Origin: Hormiphora californensis
Taxonomy: Eukaryota; Ctenophora; Tentaculata; Cydippida; Pleurobrachiidae
Length of the DNA stretch: 64,000 nt
Assembly (NCBI GenBank): GCA_020137815.1
Contig: CM035360.1
Coordinates: forward strand, 6,103,559-6,167,558
Direction of reading: 5' to 3'
Below the pieces are notes generated by a model. It ran no database searches. It saw only the letters and a list, made by a program, of their open reading frames with translations, and was not told the DNA's origin. Position 1 is the first letter of the stretch; the number at the start of each line of letters is the position of its first letter. Shown here in pieces: positions 53,803-64,000 of the stretch. The translations under genes and the position numbers were made by a program.

Positions 53803-55621
53803 TGGAAGAGGGATCAGGGAGGGCTCAGAGGGGACGTGCTAATATAAGGAAATGAAGGTGATGTTAGCAGGTGTAATATTAAGTAGTACGCTAAAAGCAA
53901 CTTGCTGAAATAAATTAAGTTTAAAAGCAATCATTGGCGGCTTAGAGAAGCTTTCAGGATTTCTAAGCTAAAATAGTATATTCCTGACTAATTACTGAAT
54001 TAGGTTTGCATTTCGGATACCCTGACAGGCGCCTCCGGGTAAATAATACATGTAACTAAAAAGACTGCTAGTAACACTATCATTATATATTGGGATAATA
54101 AGGCTGTCGCCATTAATCTTGTTACAGAGTTGTGTGTTACATAAATCTCAGAATCACACACACTGACATTACTACCAACTAGCGTTGCACAAGCTGTCAA
54201 CAGTGCAACTCCTTCCTCCATCTCTCTCTACTGGAAACTCCCTCTCTACTGGAGCTCTGCTGTGCAAGCTTCTACTGCTGTAAAGCTCTTTGCAGTAATT
54301 ATTACCGGCAGGGCCTTTGTGGCAGTGCAAGTGAGTGTATCGAGAGGTGGGGCCGTGAGGGGGTTCTCATTGGTGAATGCTGTTAGAGGTGTCAAACAAC
54401 ACCTCCCAGTGCACACTGAGATGGAGTCACACACAAATAGCACAACCAACACAGTTCGGTAGAAAGCAGAAGTACTGTCAGAGCATTGACCTGACCTTAT
54501 TCTCATTTCTTTCAAAGAGAACCGCGATCAGAGCATTGGCCTGACAGCACTGACCGCTATGTTGTCGGAGAAGAAAGAGAAGAGGGACGGAGAGGGAAGA
54601 TTGGTCAGTGGTCAGGCGGACAAAGAAGAGTGGTCAGGCTAAAGAGAAGAGGGGCCAGGTATCAACCTGGCTTGTTAAGTAACTTGAGTAACAAACTCAA
54701 CAAAACCTGACAGAAGACGCATATAATAACAATGAAGGAATGGCAAAACTAACATGTCACAACTAATATGTCACAACTACTAACTACTCAGTGAAGGTGT
54801 AATGATTCACTTTGGATTCCTTTAGTTGCCCATCCTGTTTTTCTCGGGGGAAGCCTCTATATGCTCCTGTCAAAAACACAGCAGATCTCGCATTCCTAAC
54901 CCGCCTGAGCGTTTACTGGAGAGAGAGAAGGAATTGTGGGCAATTCATATTCAATAAACTAGTTGTCGAGGGAATTGTCGTTGATGGATAAACATGAAGG
55001 GTATATCTGGTAGGGGATGAGTTGAAGGATCTCTATTAAGTTGAACTCAGGGATATCGGAAAACCTCTCGACATAGAATAGGAAAACCTTTCGACAGTAT
55101 TATAAACTAATTAAATATATGTGAAAGAGAAAATAATTACAGGTTTTCTACCACAAACATAATTAAAGGTGAAGCTATATAAAGTTCACAAAAACAAAAT
55201 GCTGACTGTTATGAAGTGCCATGTGAAAATAGCCGACACTGATAGTACAGCTGCAGCAGCTCAGCCGCTAATAACACTGAGCTCAGTTCCCCTCTCTGAT
55301 AATGAGAACCTGTCTGAACTCTGAACTCTGGAGAGAGAGAGAGAGATAGAGAGTGGGAGAAAGAGAGGGAGGAGGAGAAAGAGAGGGAGAGTGGAAATAG
55401 AGGGCCTGGCTCAGAGAGGAGGGCCATACTGCTGCTGCAGCAGTAGTCTGGTGTAGACAGAAGTTGAATGAAAAAAGAGGAGGGAGAGTGGGAACGAGAA
55501 AGAGAGAGAAATGGCCTTTCCACTTCTTGATGTTAGACGTTTATAATTGGTCGCAATTAATTTTTCTGCCATGCAAGAGAGCTTGTAAATATAGCAGCAT
55601 GAATTTCAACTCTATCAATGA
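53803..55621. other. Upstream flank of the 682-aa gene; no gene recognised
   Basis: It includes a copy of the CTGTCAG/CTGACAG element (54475-54547) and GA-rich sequence at 55328-55390. The minus-strand open frames at 54000-54221 and 54246-54515 show no recognisable domain. Confidence 0.45.
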
Positions 55622-55629
55622 GAAAATTC

Positions 55630-57131
55630 GGTAGTATGGTAGTTAAGGTCGTGCGCACTTTTTGGCGCCATTTGGCGCCAAATTGGCGCCATTTTGGCGC
55701 CATTTTGGCGCCACGTGGCGCCACGTGGCGATATTTTAGCGCCAAATGGCGCCAAAATTTGGCGACTGCGCACAACCGCCAATTTGGCGCCAAAATGGCG
55801 CCAAGTTGGCGATTTTTTGGCGCCAAATGGCGCCACGTGGCGCCACGTGGCGATGGTAAATCGCCAAGTGTTGGCGGTATTTGGCGGTACCGCCACGTGG
55901 CGATGCGAATTTGTCTGAATAAACTGTGTCCATCGCCAAGTGGCGCCAAATTGGCGCCAAATTGGCGCCATGTACTTTTCACTCTTGGCGCCAAATTGGC
56001 GCCAAATTGGCGCCACTTGGCGAGTGGGAACGTTCAGAAGCGGAAATTAACCACCTCTTTGGCGCAATTTTGGCGCCAAATTGGCGCTGCTTGGCGATAG
56101 GCGCCAATTTGGCGCCAAGTGGTGCTGCTTAGCGCCAATTTAGCGCCAAATTGGCGATTGGATACAAATCGCCAACTTAGCGCCAATTTGGCGCCAATTT
56201 GGCGACTGGCGCCAATTTAGCGCCAATTTGGCGCCAAATGGCGCTACTTGGCGCCAAATTGGCGCCAAATTGGCGATTGGATACAAATCGCCAACTTAGC
56301 GCTAAATTGGCGATTTGTATCCAATCGCCAATTTGGCGCTAATTTGGCGCCAAGCAGCGCCATTTGGCGCCAAATTGGCGCTAAATTGGCGCCAGTCGCC
56401 ATTTTGGCGCCAATTTGGCGCTTAGTTGGCGATTTTTATCCAATCGCCAATTTGGCGCTAAATTGGCGCCAAGCAGCGCCATTTGGCGCCAAATTGGCGC
56501 TAATTTGGCGTCAATCGCCATTTTGGCGCCAAATTGGCGCTAAGTTGGCGGCAATCGCCAAGCAGCGCTAAGTTGGCGATTTGTGTCCAATCGCCAATTT
56601 GGCGCCAAATTGGCGCTAAGTTGGCGGCAATCGCCAAGCAGCGCCAATTTGGCGCCAATTTGGCGCTAAGTTGGCGATTTGTATCTAATCGCCAATTTAG
56701 CGCCAAATTGGCGCCACATGGCGCCATTTGGCGCCACTTGGCGATAGGAATTCCTCTGATGGACGTTATGAATATTTGGAATTTTAGGTACTATCGCCAA
56801 TTTGGCGCCAATTTGGCGCCACTTGGCGATGGACACAGTTTATTCAGACAAATTCGCATCGCCACGTGGCGGTACCGCCAAATACCGCCAACACTTGGCG
56901 ATTTACCATCGCCACGTGGCGCCACTTGGCGCCACGTGGCGCCATTTGGCGCCAAAAAATCGCCAACTTGGCGCCATTTTGGCGCCAAATTGGCGGTTGT
57001 GCGCAGTCGCCAAATTTTGGCGCCATTTGGCGCTAAAATATCGCCACGTGGCGCCACGTGGCGCCAAAATGGCGCCAATTTGGCGCCAAATGGCGCCAAA
57101 AAGTGCGCACGACCTTAACTACCATACTACC
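55630..57131. mobile_element. Foldback element FB-B built from TTGGCGCCAA palindromes, 1.5 kb
   Basis: Ends are GGTAGTATGGTAGTTAAGGT and its inverse, flanked by the exact 8-bp duplication GAAAATTC (55622-55629, 57132-57139). The first 15 bp differ from FB-A by one base, so both belong to one family. Almost the whole body is iterations of TGGCGCCA, a perfect palindrome, mixed with CCACGTGG, a GCGCACAACCGCC phrase and ATTGGATACAAATCGCC phrases. The many overlapping open frames (poly Ala-Pro-Trp-Arg-type peptides) are by-products. Confidence 0.87.
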
Positions 57132-57139
57132 GAAAATTC

Positions 57140-57654
57140 GGTGCAGTATAACATCTCGCAGCATTCCAAGCGAGTTTTGACATTATCACACATGAAAATT
57201 GAGTTATTACTCCGCAAATTTAGTTACCCAATATTATAATTTTAACACGAAACCCCAGCAGAATTAATTATTCAAATTAATTGTAGAAGCAAGTTAAATA
57301 ATCGGAAATTAATCGTTTTAGGATGGCAAATGAACCAGTTATGAAAATGGTACCTAATCTTCAATCGTTCCCTGAACAAGAAATGACATGGAGCTTGCAC
57401 TACAGAAAGTCTCTACTACAACCTCTCAGCAACCTCTCTACACCATCTCAGCTTCTACTAAAACTTTACTTCTAAAGTCATATGCAGGGTAAGTACAAAC
57501 TAACAAGTAGAAACACTGTGTACTGTACCTGGGCACTGCCCGATCACACAGTTTGCAGTCTCGATCACGGTGCCTCAGATCCTGTTGTGAATTCTCAAAA
57601 TTTAAGATTGTGGCTGTGGCGAATGAATAACTATTCCTACGTTCGATCTAAGTT
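57140..57654. other. AT-rich spacer
   Basis: No gene or repeat is recognised. Confidence 0.5.
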
Positions 57655-58056
57655 ATAGAGACATGTTAACTAGAAAAGGTAGTGTTGAATAGAGACATGT
57701 TAACTAGAAAAGGTAGTGTTGAATAGAGACAGGTTAACTAGAAAAGGTAGTGTTGAATAGAGACATGTTAACTAGAAAAGGTAGTGTTGAATAGAGACAT
57801 GTTAACTAGAAAAGGTAGTGTTGAATAGAGACATGTTAACTAGAAAAGGTAGTGTTGAATAGAGACATGTTAACTAGAAAAGGTAGTGTTGAATAGAGAC
57901 ATGTTAACTAGAAAAGGTAGTGTTGAATAGAGACATGTTAACTAGAAAAGGTATTGTTGAATAGAGACATGTTAACTAGAAAAGGGTTCAATAGAGACAT
58001 GTTAACTAGAAAAGATATTGTTGAATAGAGACATGTTAACTAGAAAAGGTAGTGTG
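57655..58056. repeat. 34-bp minisatellite
   Basis: About twelve copies of AGAGACATGTTAACTAGAAA followed by AGGTAGTGTTGAAT. Each unit contains GTTAAC. One unit near 57985 lacks part of its right half. Confidence 0.93.
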
Positions 58057-58169
58057 AGCGTGGTGAGTTCCTCAAGGCTACAAGCATGCTGAGTTGGAGC
58101 GAAATGTGTGAGTCAGATTTACCAGCAGTGGGAGAGAAATAAAAAGAGAGAGTGAAAGAGAGAGATATA

Positions 58170-58316
<147 letters not shown>

Positions 58317-58454
58317 ATAGATAGATATTAGATAGAGAAAGAGAGAGAAATGGAAAGTGAAAGAAGGAACCCTACAATTAGTGCACAGTAATTCCTTCCA
58401 ACAGCTGCAGTAGCTGACCTTATAGTAGTTGTAGTTGAGGCTATAGCCCTTCTC

Positions 58455-58521
<67 letters not shown>

Positions 58522-58535
58522 CTCTCTCTCTCTCT

Positions 58536-59165
58536 AAAAATTGAAGTAGTAGAGGGTGAATTGGAATGAAGTTAAGAGTGGAGGTGAAATACAAAGCACA
58601 GAGTGAATGGTAGAAGTGAATACAAATGAAATTGAAGTGTGAAATAGTGATAGAGTGAGTTGTGAAATTACAATAGAAGAGGTGGAAATAATAGTGAAAT
58701 ACCATAGAGAGTGAAGTGGAAGTGATGAAATACAAAGAAAAGAAAACATACGAGGGGGCTTTGTTTCCCTTTGTATAATTGTAGGGTGTTTATGTATTGA
58801 GACGGACCCTTAGGCCGGATGGTCATGGTTTTATGATAGCCGGCCATGGTTAGTTATAGCCCATTTTATATTATAAATAGATCGGACCAATCGGTAACCC
58901 AGTAGAGTGCACAGGAACAGTGGGCTCTGTGATATGTGGATTGTGGGCGGGTGGAAGGTGGGTGTAGATGGGGGGGGTGGGGTCGGGGGCCGGTCATGTG
59001 GTGCGTGGGAGGGCGTGCCGGTGTGGTGTTTTGGAGGGGTGGTATAGTTTTTGGGTTGGGTGGTGTTTTGTATAACACAAATTTACAACAGTTTTTCATC
59101 TATCTCTCTCTCTCTCTATCTCTCTCTCTCTATCTCCTCTCTCTCTCTCTCTCTCTTCTCTCTCC

Positions 59166-59208
<43 letters not shown>

Positions 59209-59439
59209 CGAATACACGCACTATCCGACGGCGGGCGTGAGCCCGCCTCGGACAGGTAAGATCCCCTAATTCCGGATGCATTGTCACACCTAAGGAAAAA
59301 AGGGGGTACCTGAATAAAGATAACTACGGAACCCAGAAGGGCGGGGAGATATAAGGGTAGCAAAATGATAATGAACTCGGTTAAATAGGATGTTACCCCG
59401 CCATAATGAGTACATAAAATGGTCTCAAAAAATATTTAA
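58536..59439. other. Low-complexity spacer
   Basis: GA-rich and G-rich stretches (58925-59070) and a CT tract (59100-59205). No gene is recognised. Confidence 0.5.
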
Positions 59440-60270
59440 TAAACATAGGGACACACAAAATGAAAACTCTACATCTAGGGAGGGGCACAAGAGGGGAACA
59501 GCAGGCTTAGGAGAGAAAGGGTCCGAGTTCTGCACCCCGTACCCAAGGGACAGAGGAAGCGGAGGGGAGACGACCTGCCTAAACCACTCTCTTGTGCCCC
59601 GCGTAAAGTAAACATGTGGGCACAGGGGGTTGACGTTACTATGAGAAAGTGAGCTAAAAGTGAACAGGGAGATAGGATTACAACCCACTGTGCCCAAATC
59701 CTACCTTAAAACTACTCACAGCCGCTATAGTAATACCAACAATGGTCAGATAACATCGAAACATAAAGAAGTCTAACGCTAGGGTGGAGCCCAGGAAGGG
59801 AACGGCAGGTTTAGAGAAAGAAAGGGAAGCGAGTAGCTACCTGCCTAAACCGCTTTCTTGGGCTCCGGAAACAAATACAAGTGGGCACAGGGGATTGACG
59901 TCACTAGGGAAGTGGAACTGAAAGCGGAAAGGGGGCATAGTTATTACAACCCACTGTGCCCAAAGCTTAACTTAAACTACCCACAGCCACTAGATGGACA
60001 TAACGATATAGGCCCCAAATACCACTGAAGTCGGTTGGCACAATATAAACATAAAGAAGTCTAGAGCTAGAGAGGAGCCCAAGAAGGGAACGACAGGTTT
60101 AGAGAACGAAAGGGGAGCGAGCGGGAAGCTACCTGCCTAAACCACTCTCTTGGGCTCCGGAAAAATTAAAACATATGGGCGCAGAGGATTGACGTCACTA
60201 GGAAAAGTGGAACTGAAAGCGGACAGGGGAAATAGTTATTACAATCCTCTGTGCCCAAAACTTAACTTAG
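59440..60270. repeat. Three tandem units of about 300 bp with internal hairpins
   Basis: Units start near 59440, 59752 and 60045. Each has a GGAGCCCAAGA-type stretch matched by TCTTGGGCTCC, and a GTGGGCACAGGG-type stretch matched by CCCACTGTGCCC, so each could form two stem-loops. The array sits at the 3' side of the minus-strand retrotransposon remnant and may be its tail. Confidence 0.7.
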
Positions 60271-60368
60271 ACTACAAAATAACAATATTACATGTCAAGG
60301 AAATTCCTCAGAATATAGAGGATGCGAATAGGACAGTTTTCTGCAACTGGGAAGACGAGATGCGTTGG

Positions 60369-63160
60369 TCAACCGGGATAGATACTCTGGGAGTTTATCC
60401 GTACACCGCCGAGCGTGCCTATTACTATAGGCACGACCGTTACCTTAGATAACCCCCAGATGCTCTGGATTTCTCTCCGAAGCTCCTGGTACTTCTGAAC
60501 CTTTTCGATTTCTCGATCTGCAACAAGCCGTTCTTTTGGCACAGCCACATCCACGATAATCGCTTCCTTCTTCCGTTTGTCAACAAGCACCAAATCAGGT
60601 TTACAGGCCTGTATAGTTCTGTCACATTGGATAAGGAAAGTCCCATAAGATCTTATAGCGTTCATTCTCTAGTACCTTTTCTGCATAATGAAGAGAAACC
60701 AAGGAGTGGTAGTCTCGAACCCAGAATCGATACACATACCCCAATGTATCGCAGCCGCAACTCGATCATGCCGTTTGTTTATATTCAGAGTTAGCTAGCT
60801 TTTGGCAATTGCTAAGTATGTGCTCCACCGATTCATTGTGTTCACGACAGATTAGCACAGCGGAGAAGTATCAGCGCTCTCTGAATGATTGCTCGTAACC
60901 AATTAGTTGGTAGAGCCTGGTCCTGAGCAGCAAATATGACTGCTTCTGTATTCTTTGGCATGCTCGTTTAAGGAGCCAGGACCAAGTTTCATTCAGAGAA
61001 CACCCGCCCTCCTCTAACGTTGCAGGAACCTGCCATGAACCGGTTTAGCCTTCCACATATCGATCAACCGGTTCTTCGTGTTGCAATTTAAGTACCTCTC
61101 CGTCCTCTGGATCCCTAAGAAGCATACCTTCGACGTTCATCGCAGAGAGAGGCTCTTGAAGTTTAGAATCGTTAGAGTCATTGAAAAATGAAGTCAACGC
61201 TACCTCTCTCTAACGATAACATCTTCCATGCGTTGGAGACCCTACCTCCCCCTTTCCGGCTGACCGTAAAGACGATCCACATCGCTATATTGGCTGTGGA
61301 TGGCACCCGATTTGCGAAGTAGTTTACGTGTCGTGTGTATCAAGACCCTTAGTCTCCGTTACTGTCCAGGACAGAATACCTGCACCGTATCTGATAACTG
61401 GGACCCGCCAACTATTTATAGCAGTAATAAGATTTCTGCTAGTAAGAGAGGATTTAAGGAGCAGTTTTAATACGGCGAAAATATTCCGTGGGAAGTAATC
61501 TCTTCATACGCTTATTAAGGATAATATCAGTTTCTAAAATACCTAAATACCATAACCCCCTTCCTCGACTTCAGGGAGGGCAGAACCATCCGGAAGGGAT
61601 ATGCCGTCCAGTATTACTCTCTGGCCATTAACCACATGCACAGTACCACATTTACTCAGTCCAAACTCCATGTTGATGTCTCTGCTAAATTTAGCAGTGA
61701 CCTCTAGGAGTGAGCTAAGCTCAGCAGCATGCACACTGCGGCCATATAGTTTCAGGTCGTCCATATATAGGCGGTGATTGATATTGGTTCATCGCCCGAT
61801 GGTAAGAGAACTTTAAAACCAGAGTCAGAGCGGCTCAGAAGATAAGATAGGGGGATAAGAGCAATAATAAAGTGTATGGGGGGGGAGACTGAATCACCCT
61901 GGAACAGACCACGCTTGATGGGGACCTACCTAGGTCTCTGCCGCTAAGGAAAGATTACGGAACACTGGGAAAAGGAAGTTCTAAAGAAAGAAATAATGGA
62001 CGGGTTGTATCTTGCATAGTGACATAGAATCTAAGATCCAAGAGTGAGGGACCGAGTCGTAGGCCTTTTTGTAATCGATAAAGGACATGTGAACAGATCG
62101 CTTAAGTCTCTAGCTTGCCTAAGGATCAATTTATCAATAAGGAGCTGCTTTTGCATCCCGGCTGTTCCGTTTGCATCCTTTTTGTTCCTCGGGAAGAGCC
62201 CGTTAGCGTCTAGGTGCGAATAAATCTGGTCTGCAAGGATGCCTGTGGTAAGCTTCCAGATGTTAGGTAAGCAGTAATAGGCCTGAAGTTGCTCGGATCA
62301 TGGAATCCCTTACCAGGATCCTTCATAAGTAAGAAGGTCCTTCCTTCGGTCATCCAGCTAGGTATATTACCAGTAAGAAGACTCTCTGAAATGAGAGTAG
62401 CCAACCGGCTATGAAGACAACAACGTGCTTGAGCCAGAATCCGTGGAGGCCATCGATTCCGGGGCCGGTCCAGTTGCTCATCCCTTTGACTCGGGCGGCA
62501 ACTGTTTCCAGGGCAATTGAGAAATCGGGCTGGGGCACCACTGTATTCATCTCTGTTTCAACTGTGGGTAGCCAATCGGCTTCAGTGTTGTACCCCATCT
62601 CGCTTCCCCAAATGGCTCCCCAGAAACCGGTTGTACTCCTCCGGATCCGCTCTGCAGCAAGTTTGTGTTTGCGGATCAGGAGGGTGTGCCTAAAGATCTA
62701 TAAAAGTTACGCTGGTGGGTCTCAAAGAGTGGTTCTGCCGATATGTCTGCGATTTTTTGTTGTATCTCCTTATCTTCGCAGATTTGGCCAAGAGACGCTG
62801 TTTGACCTCTTCGATGGTGGTAGGGAGACCTTACACTTAAGTAGGGGATACCGACGGTTAAGCTCCAACGGGTAGACTCCTTTAGCCGTTTACCTTGTGA
62901 CATTTCCGTTAACCTGGAAAGATCTCCCCGCAGTAGGAGGACGGACCGATCTAGTCTGCGTTTCCACACGGAGCTTTAACCTTCTTGGTATTGGCATTAG
63001 GAGAATCTGAATCTGCATCCCGCGGAGGAGGTTCACCAATTCTATCCCGACAGTGTGAGCAACAGCTAGGAGTAGTGTGTTGAGTGATGTGAGTGTGGGT
63101 GTAGGGATGCGTACAATGGCTGGTGTGATGTGGTCTATCTGTCCCGTATGTCCTTCCACC
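60369..63160 (-). pseudogene. Decayed non-LTR retrotransposon reverse transcriptase
   Basis: Reading right to left in shifting frames: a domain ending FYRSLG (62676-62969), NWTGPGIDGLHGFWLKH (62350-62598), IPSWMTEGRTFLLMKDPGKG followed by PSNFRPITAY (62210-62404), the RT active-site block MDDLKLYGRS with MEFGLSKC (61543-61764), and a C-terminal block KPDLVLVDKRKKEAIIVDVA with KYQELRREI and VVPIVIG (60369-60665). This order matches a LINE-type ORF2. Frameshifts and stops between blocks show it is dead. Confidence 0.75.
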
Positions 63161-64000
63161 TTCGGTGTCTTAGATCCTTGACTTTGATCGATGAGGGATC
63201 ATCCATGAGATCAATTAGTTTCTCTTTAACAGACACAATCTGGGCTTCCGTAAGTTGTGGGTGTTGTACTCACGGGGTGGTGAGTGTGGCGGGGAATGTG
63301 GTTGCTGAACAGGACGGGCGGGTGCTTTGGGGTTGTGGAGGTGGGTGGGGTGGGTTGACGTTATTGTCGTGAATTGCATCTGGGCTGACTGGCACCGTTG
63401 TGTTCGATTGCAGTCCGGATCTCGTTGAGGACTTGGGCAGATAAGCGCCCGGACTGGGTAGTGTAGCGAAACTGAGTACTTAACTGTGAAGCGGTGCGAG
63501 TAGGGTGGTGAGCAGGATGGGTGTTCCATTTTAAGGCCACACGATTCCATATACCTCTCTGTTCGGTTCAGACTGCCAATGCAACTGGATGAGAAGTGTG
63601 ATCATGTCATGTGACCATGTGGATTCGATTTGATTGGGTAGTACTCTGTAGTCTGTGGCATGGAGCCAGGGGAGGTGTAGCTTGTGACTGGAGAGATAGG
63701 GGTGACTGTGAGTGTGGGGGTGGGGGGATGATTGTGAGGGTGATGTGAAAGGGGGGGGTGGTTGTGAAGGTGGGGTGATGTGAAGGTGGGGGCGGGTTGG
63801 GTGTGTGGCTGTGGAGATGGGGGCGGGGGTGACTGTGTAAGTGATGTGGGGTTGGGTCTGGGGGTGGTAAATCAGTGTGTGAAGGTGACAGTGGGCTGTG
63901 GGGTGGTTAAAGTGTAGGACTTGTGACGGCCGCTGACTGCCCTGCGGCAGGACTAGGTGAAGTGAGATCTGTGAAAGTGTCTGTGTGCTCATAGGGATTG
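63161..64000 (-). other. Possible N-terminal continuation of the retrotransposon
   Basis: Minus-strand open frames at 63215-63550 and 63531-63992 are rich in Pro, His, Thr and Ser and could be a disordered N-terminal region of the same element, cut by a frameshift and the window edge. No domain is recognised. Confidence 0.3.

Noticed and set aside
54246-54515. Cys-rich 89-aa minus-strand open frame with a hydrophobic stretch
   Set aside because: No supporting domain, splice context or repeat of the pattern elsewhere; a chance frame overlapping a small repeat.
55557-57239. Multiple open frames rich in Ala, Pro, Trp and Arg
   Set aside because: They are translations of GGCGCC iterations on both strands, inside an element with 8-bp duplications.

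Overview
The window is animal nuclear DNA. Its conserved genes are split by GT-AG introns and encode metazoan proteins: a cyclase-associated protein, an hnRNP H/F-type RNA-binding protein and a papain-family protease with ShKT domains. Long (GA)n tracts, minisatellites, a Penelope-like element and many foldback transposons fit a marine invertebrate, perhaps an early-branching one such as a sponge or cnidarian. The species cannot be fixed from the sequence.

Layout. 1-12.5 kb: three minus-strand, apparently intronless paralogs of an IRE1-like kinase fused to a KEN-type RNase domain, without the lumenal and membrane parts of IRE1. Two are intact. The third is cut by an antisense Penelope-like retroelement (8902-11859) with a 12-bp target duplication; without the insert and one duplication copy its frame is whole again. 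12.6-21.2 kb: gene-poor, with a 21-bp minisatellite, CT/GA tracts and a 3.4-kb foldback element made largely of the self-complementary motif AAAGCGCTTT. 21.2-29.8 kb: a complete 12-exon CAP gene (minus, 479 aa). One of its introns holds, on the opposite strand, a 4-exon cathepsin-like protease with two ShKT domains separated by a Lys/Glu-rich linker. 29.9-33.5 kb: TA-flanked foldback elements and fragments of non-LTR retrotransposons. 34.1-41.7 kb: a 10-exon hnRNP H/F-type gene (plus, 388 aa) whose introns carry minisatellites and nested foldback elements. 43.1-53.8 kb: an unrecognised 9-exon gene (minus, 682 aa) with a Tyr/Ser-rich N-terminus and a long Ala-Glu-Pro repeat. Its largest intron holds a 28-bp minisatellite into which three different foldback elements have inserted, one derived from a piggyBac-like transposon. 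53.8-64 kb: no confident host gene; a second palindrome-built foldback element (GGCGCC type), more tandem repeats, and a decayed non-LTR retrotransposon at the right end.

The most unusual content is the density of large inverted-repeat elements. They fall into two groups by flanking duplication: 8 bp (hAT-like) and TA (Tc1/mariner-like). Two of the 8-bp elements have arms built almost wholly from short perfect palindromes, and a common interior sequence occurs in elements of both groups. Gene models were joined by hand from splice sites and reading phase. The CAP, protease, hnRNP H/F-like and 682-aa models each sum to a multiple of three with no internal stop.
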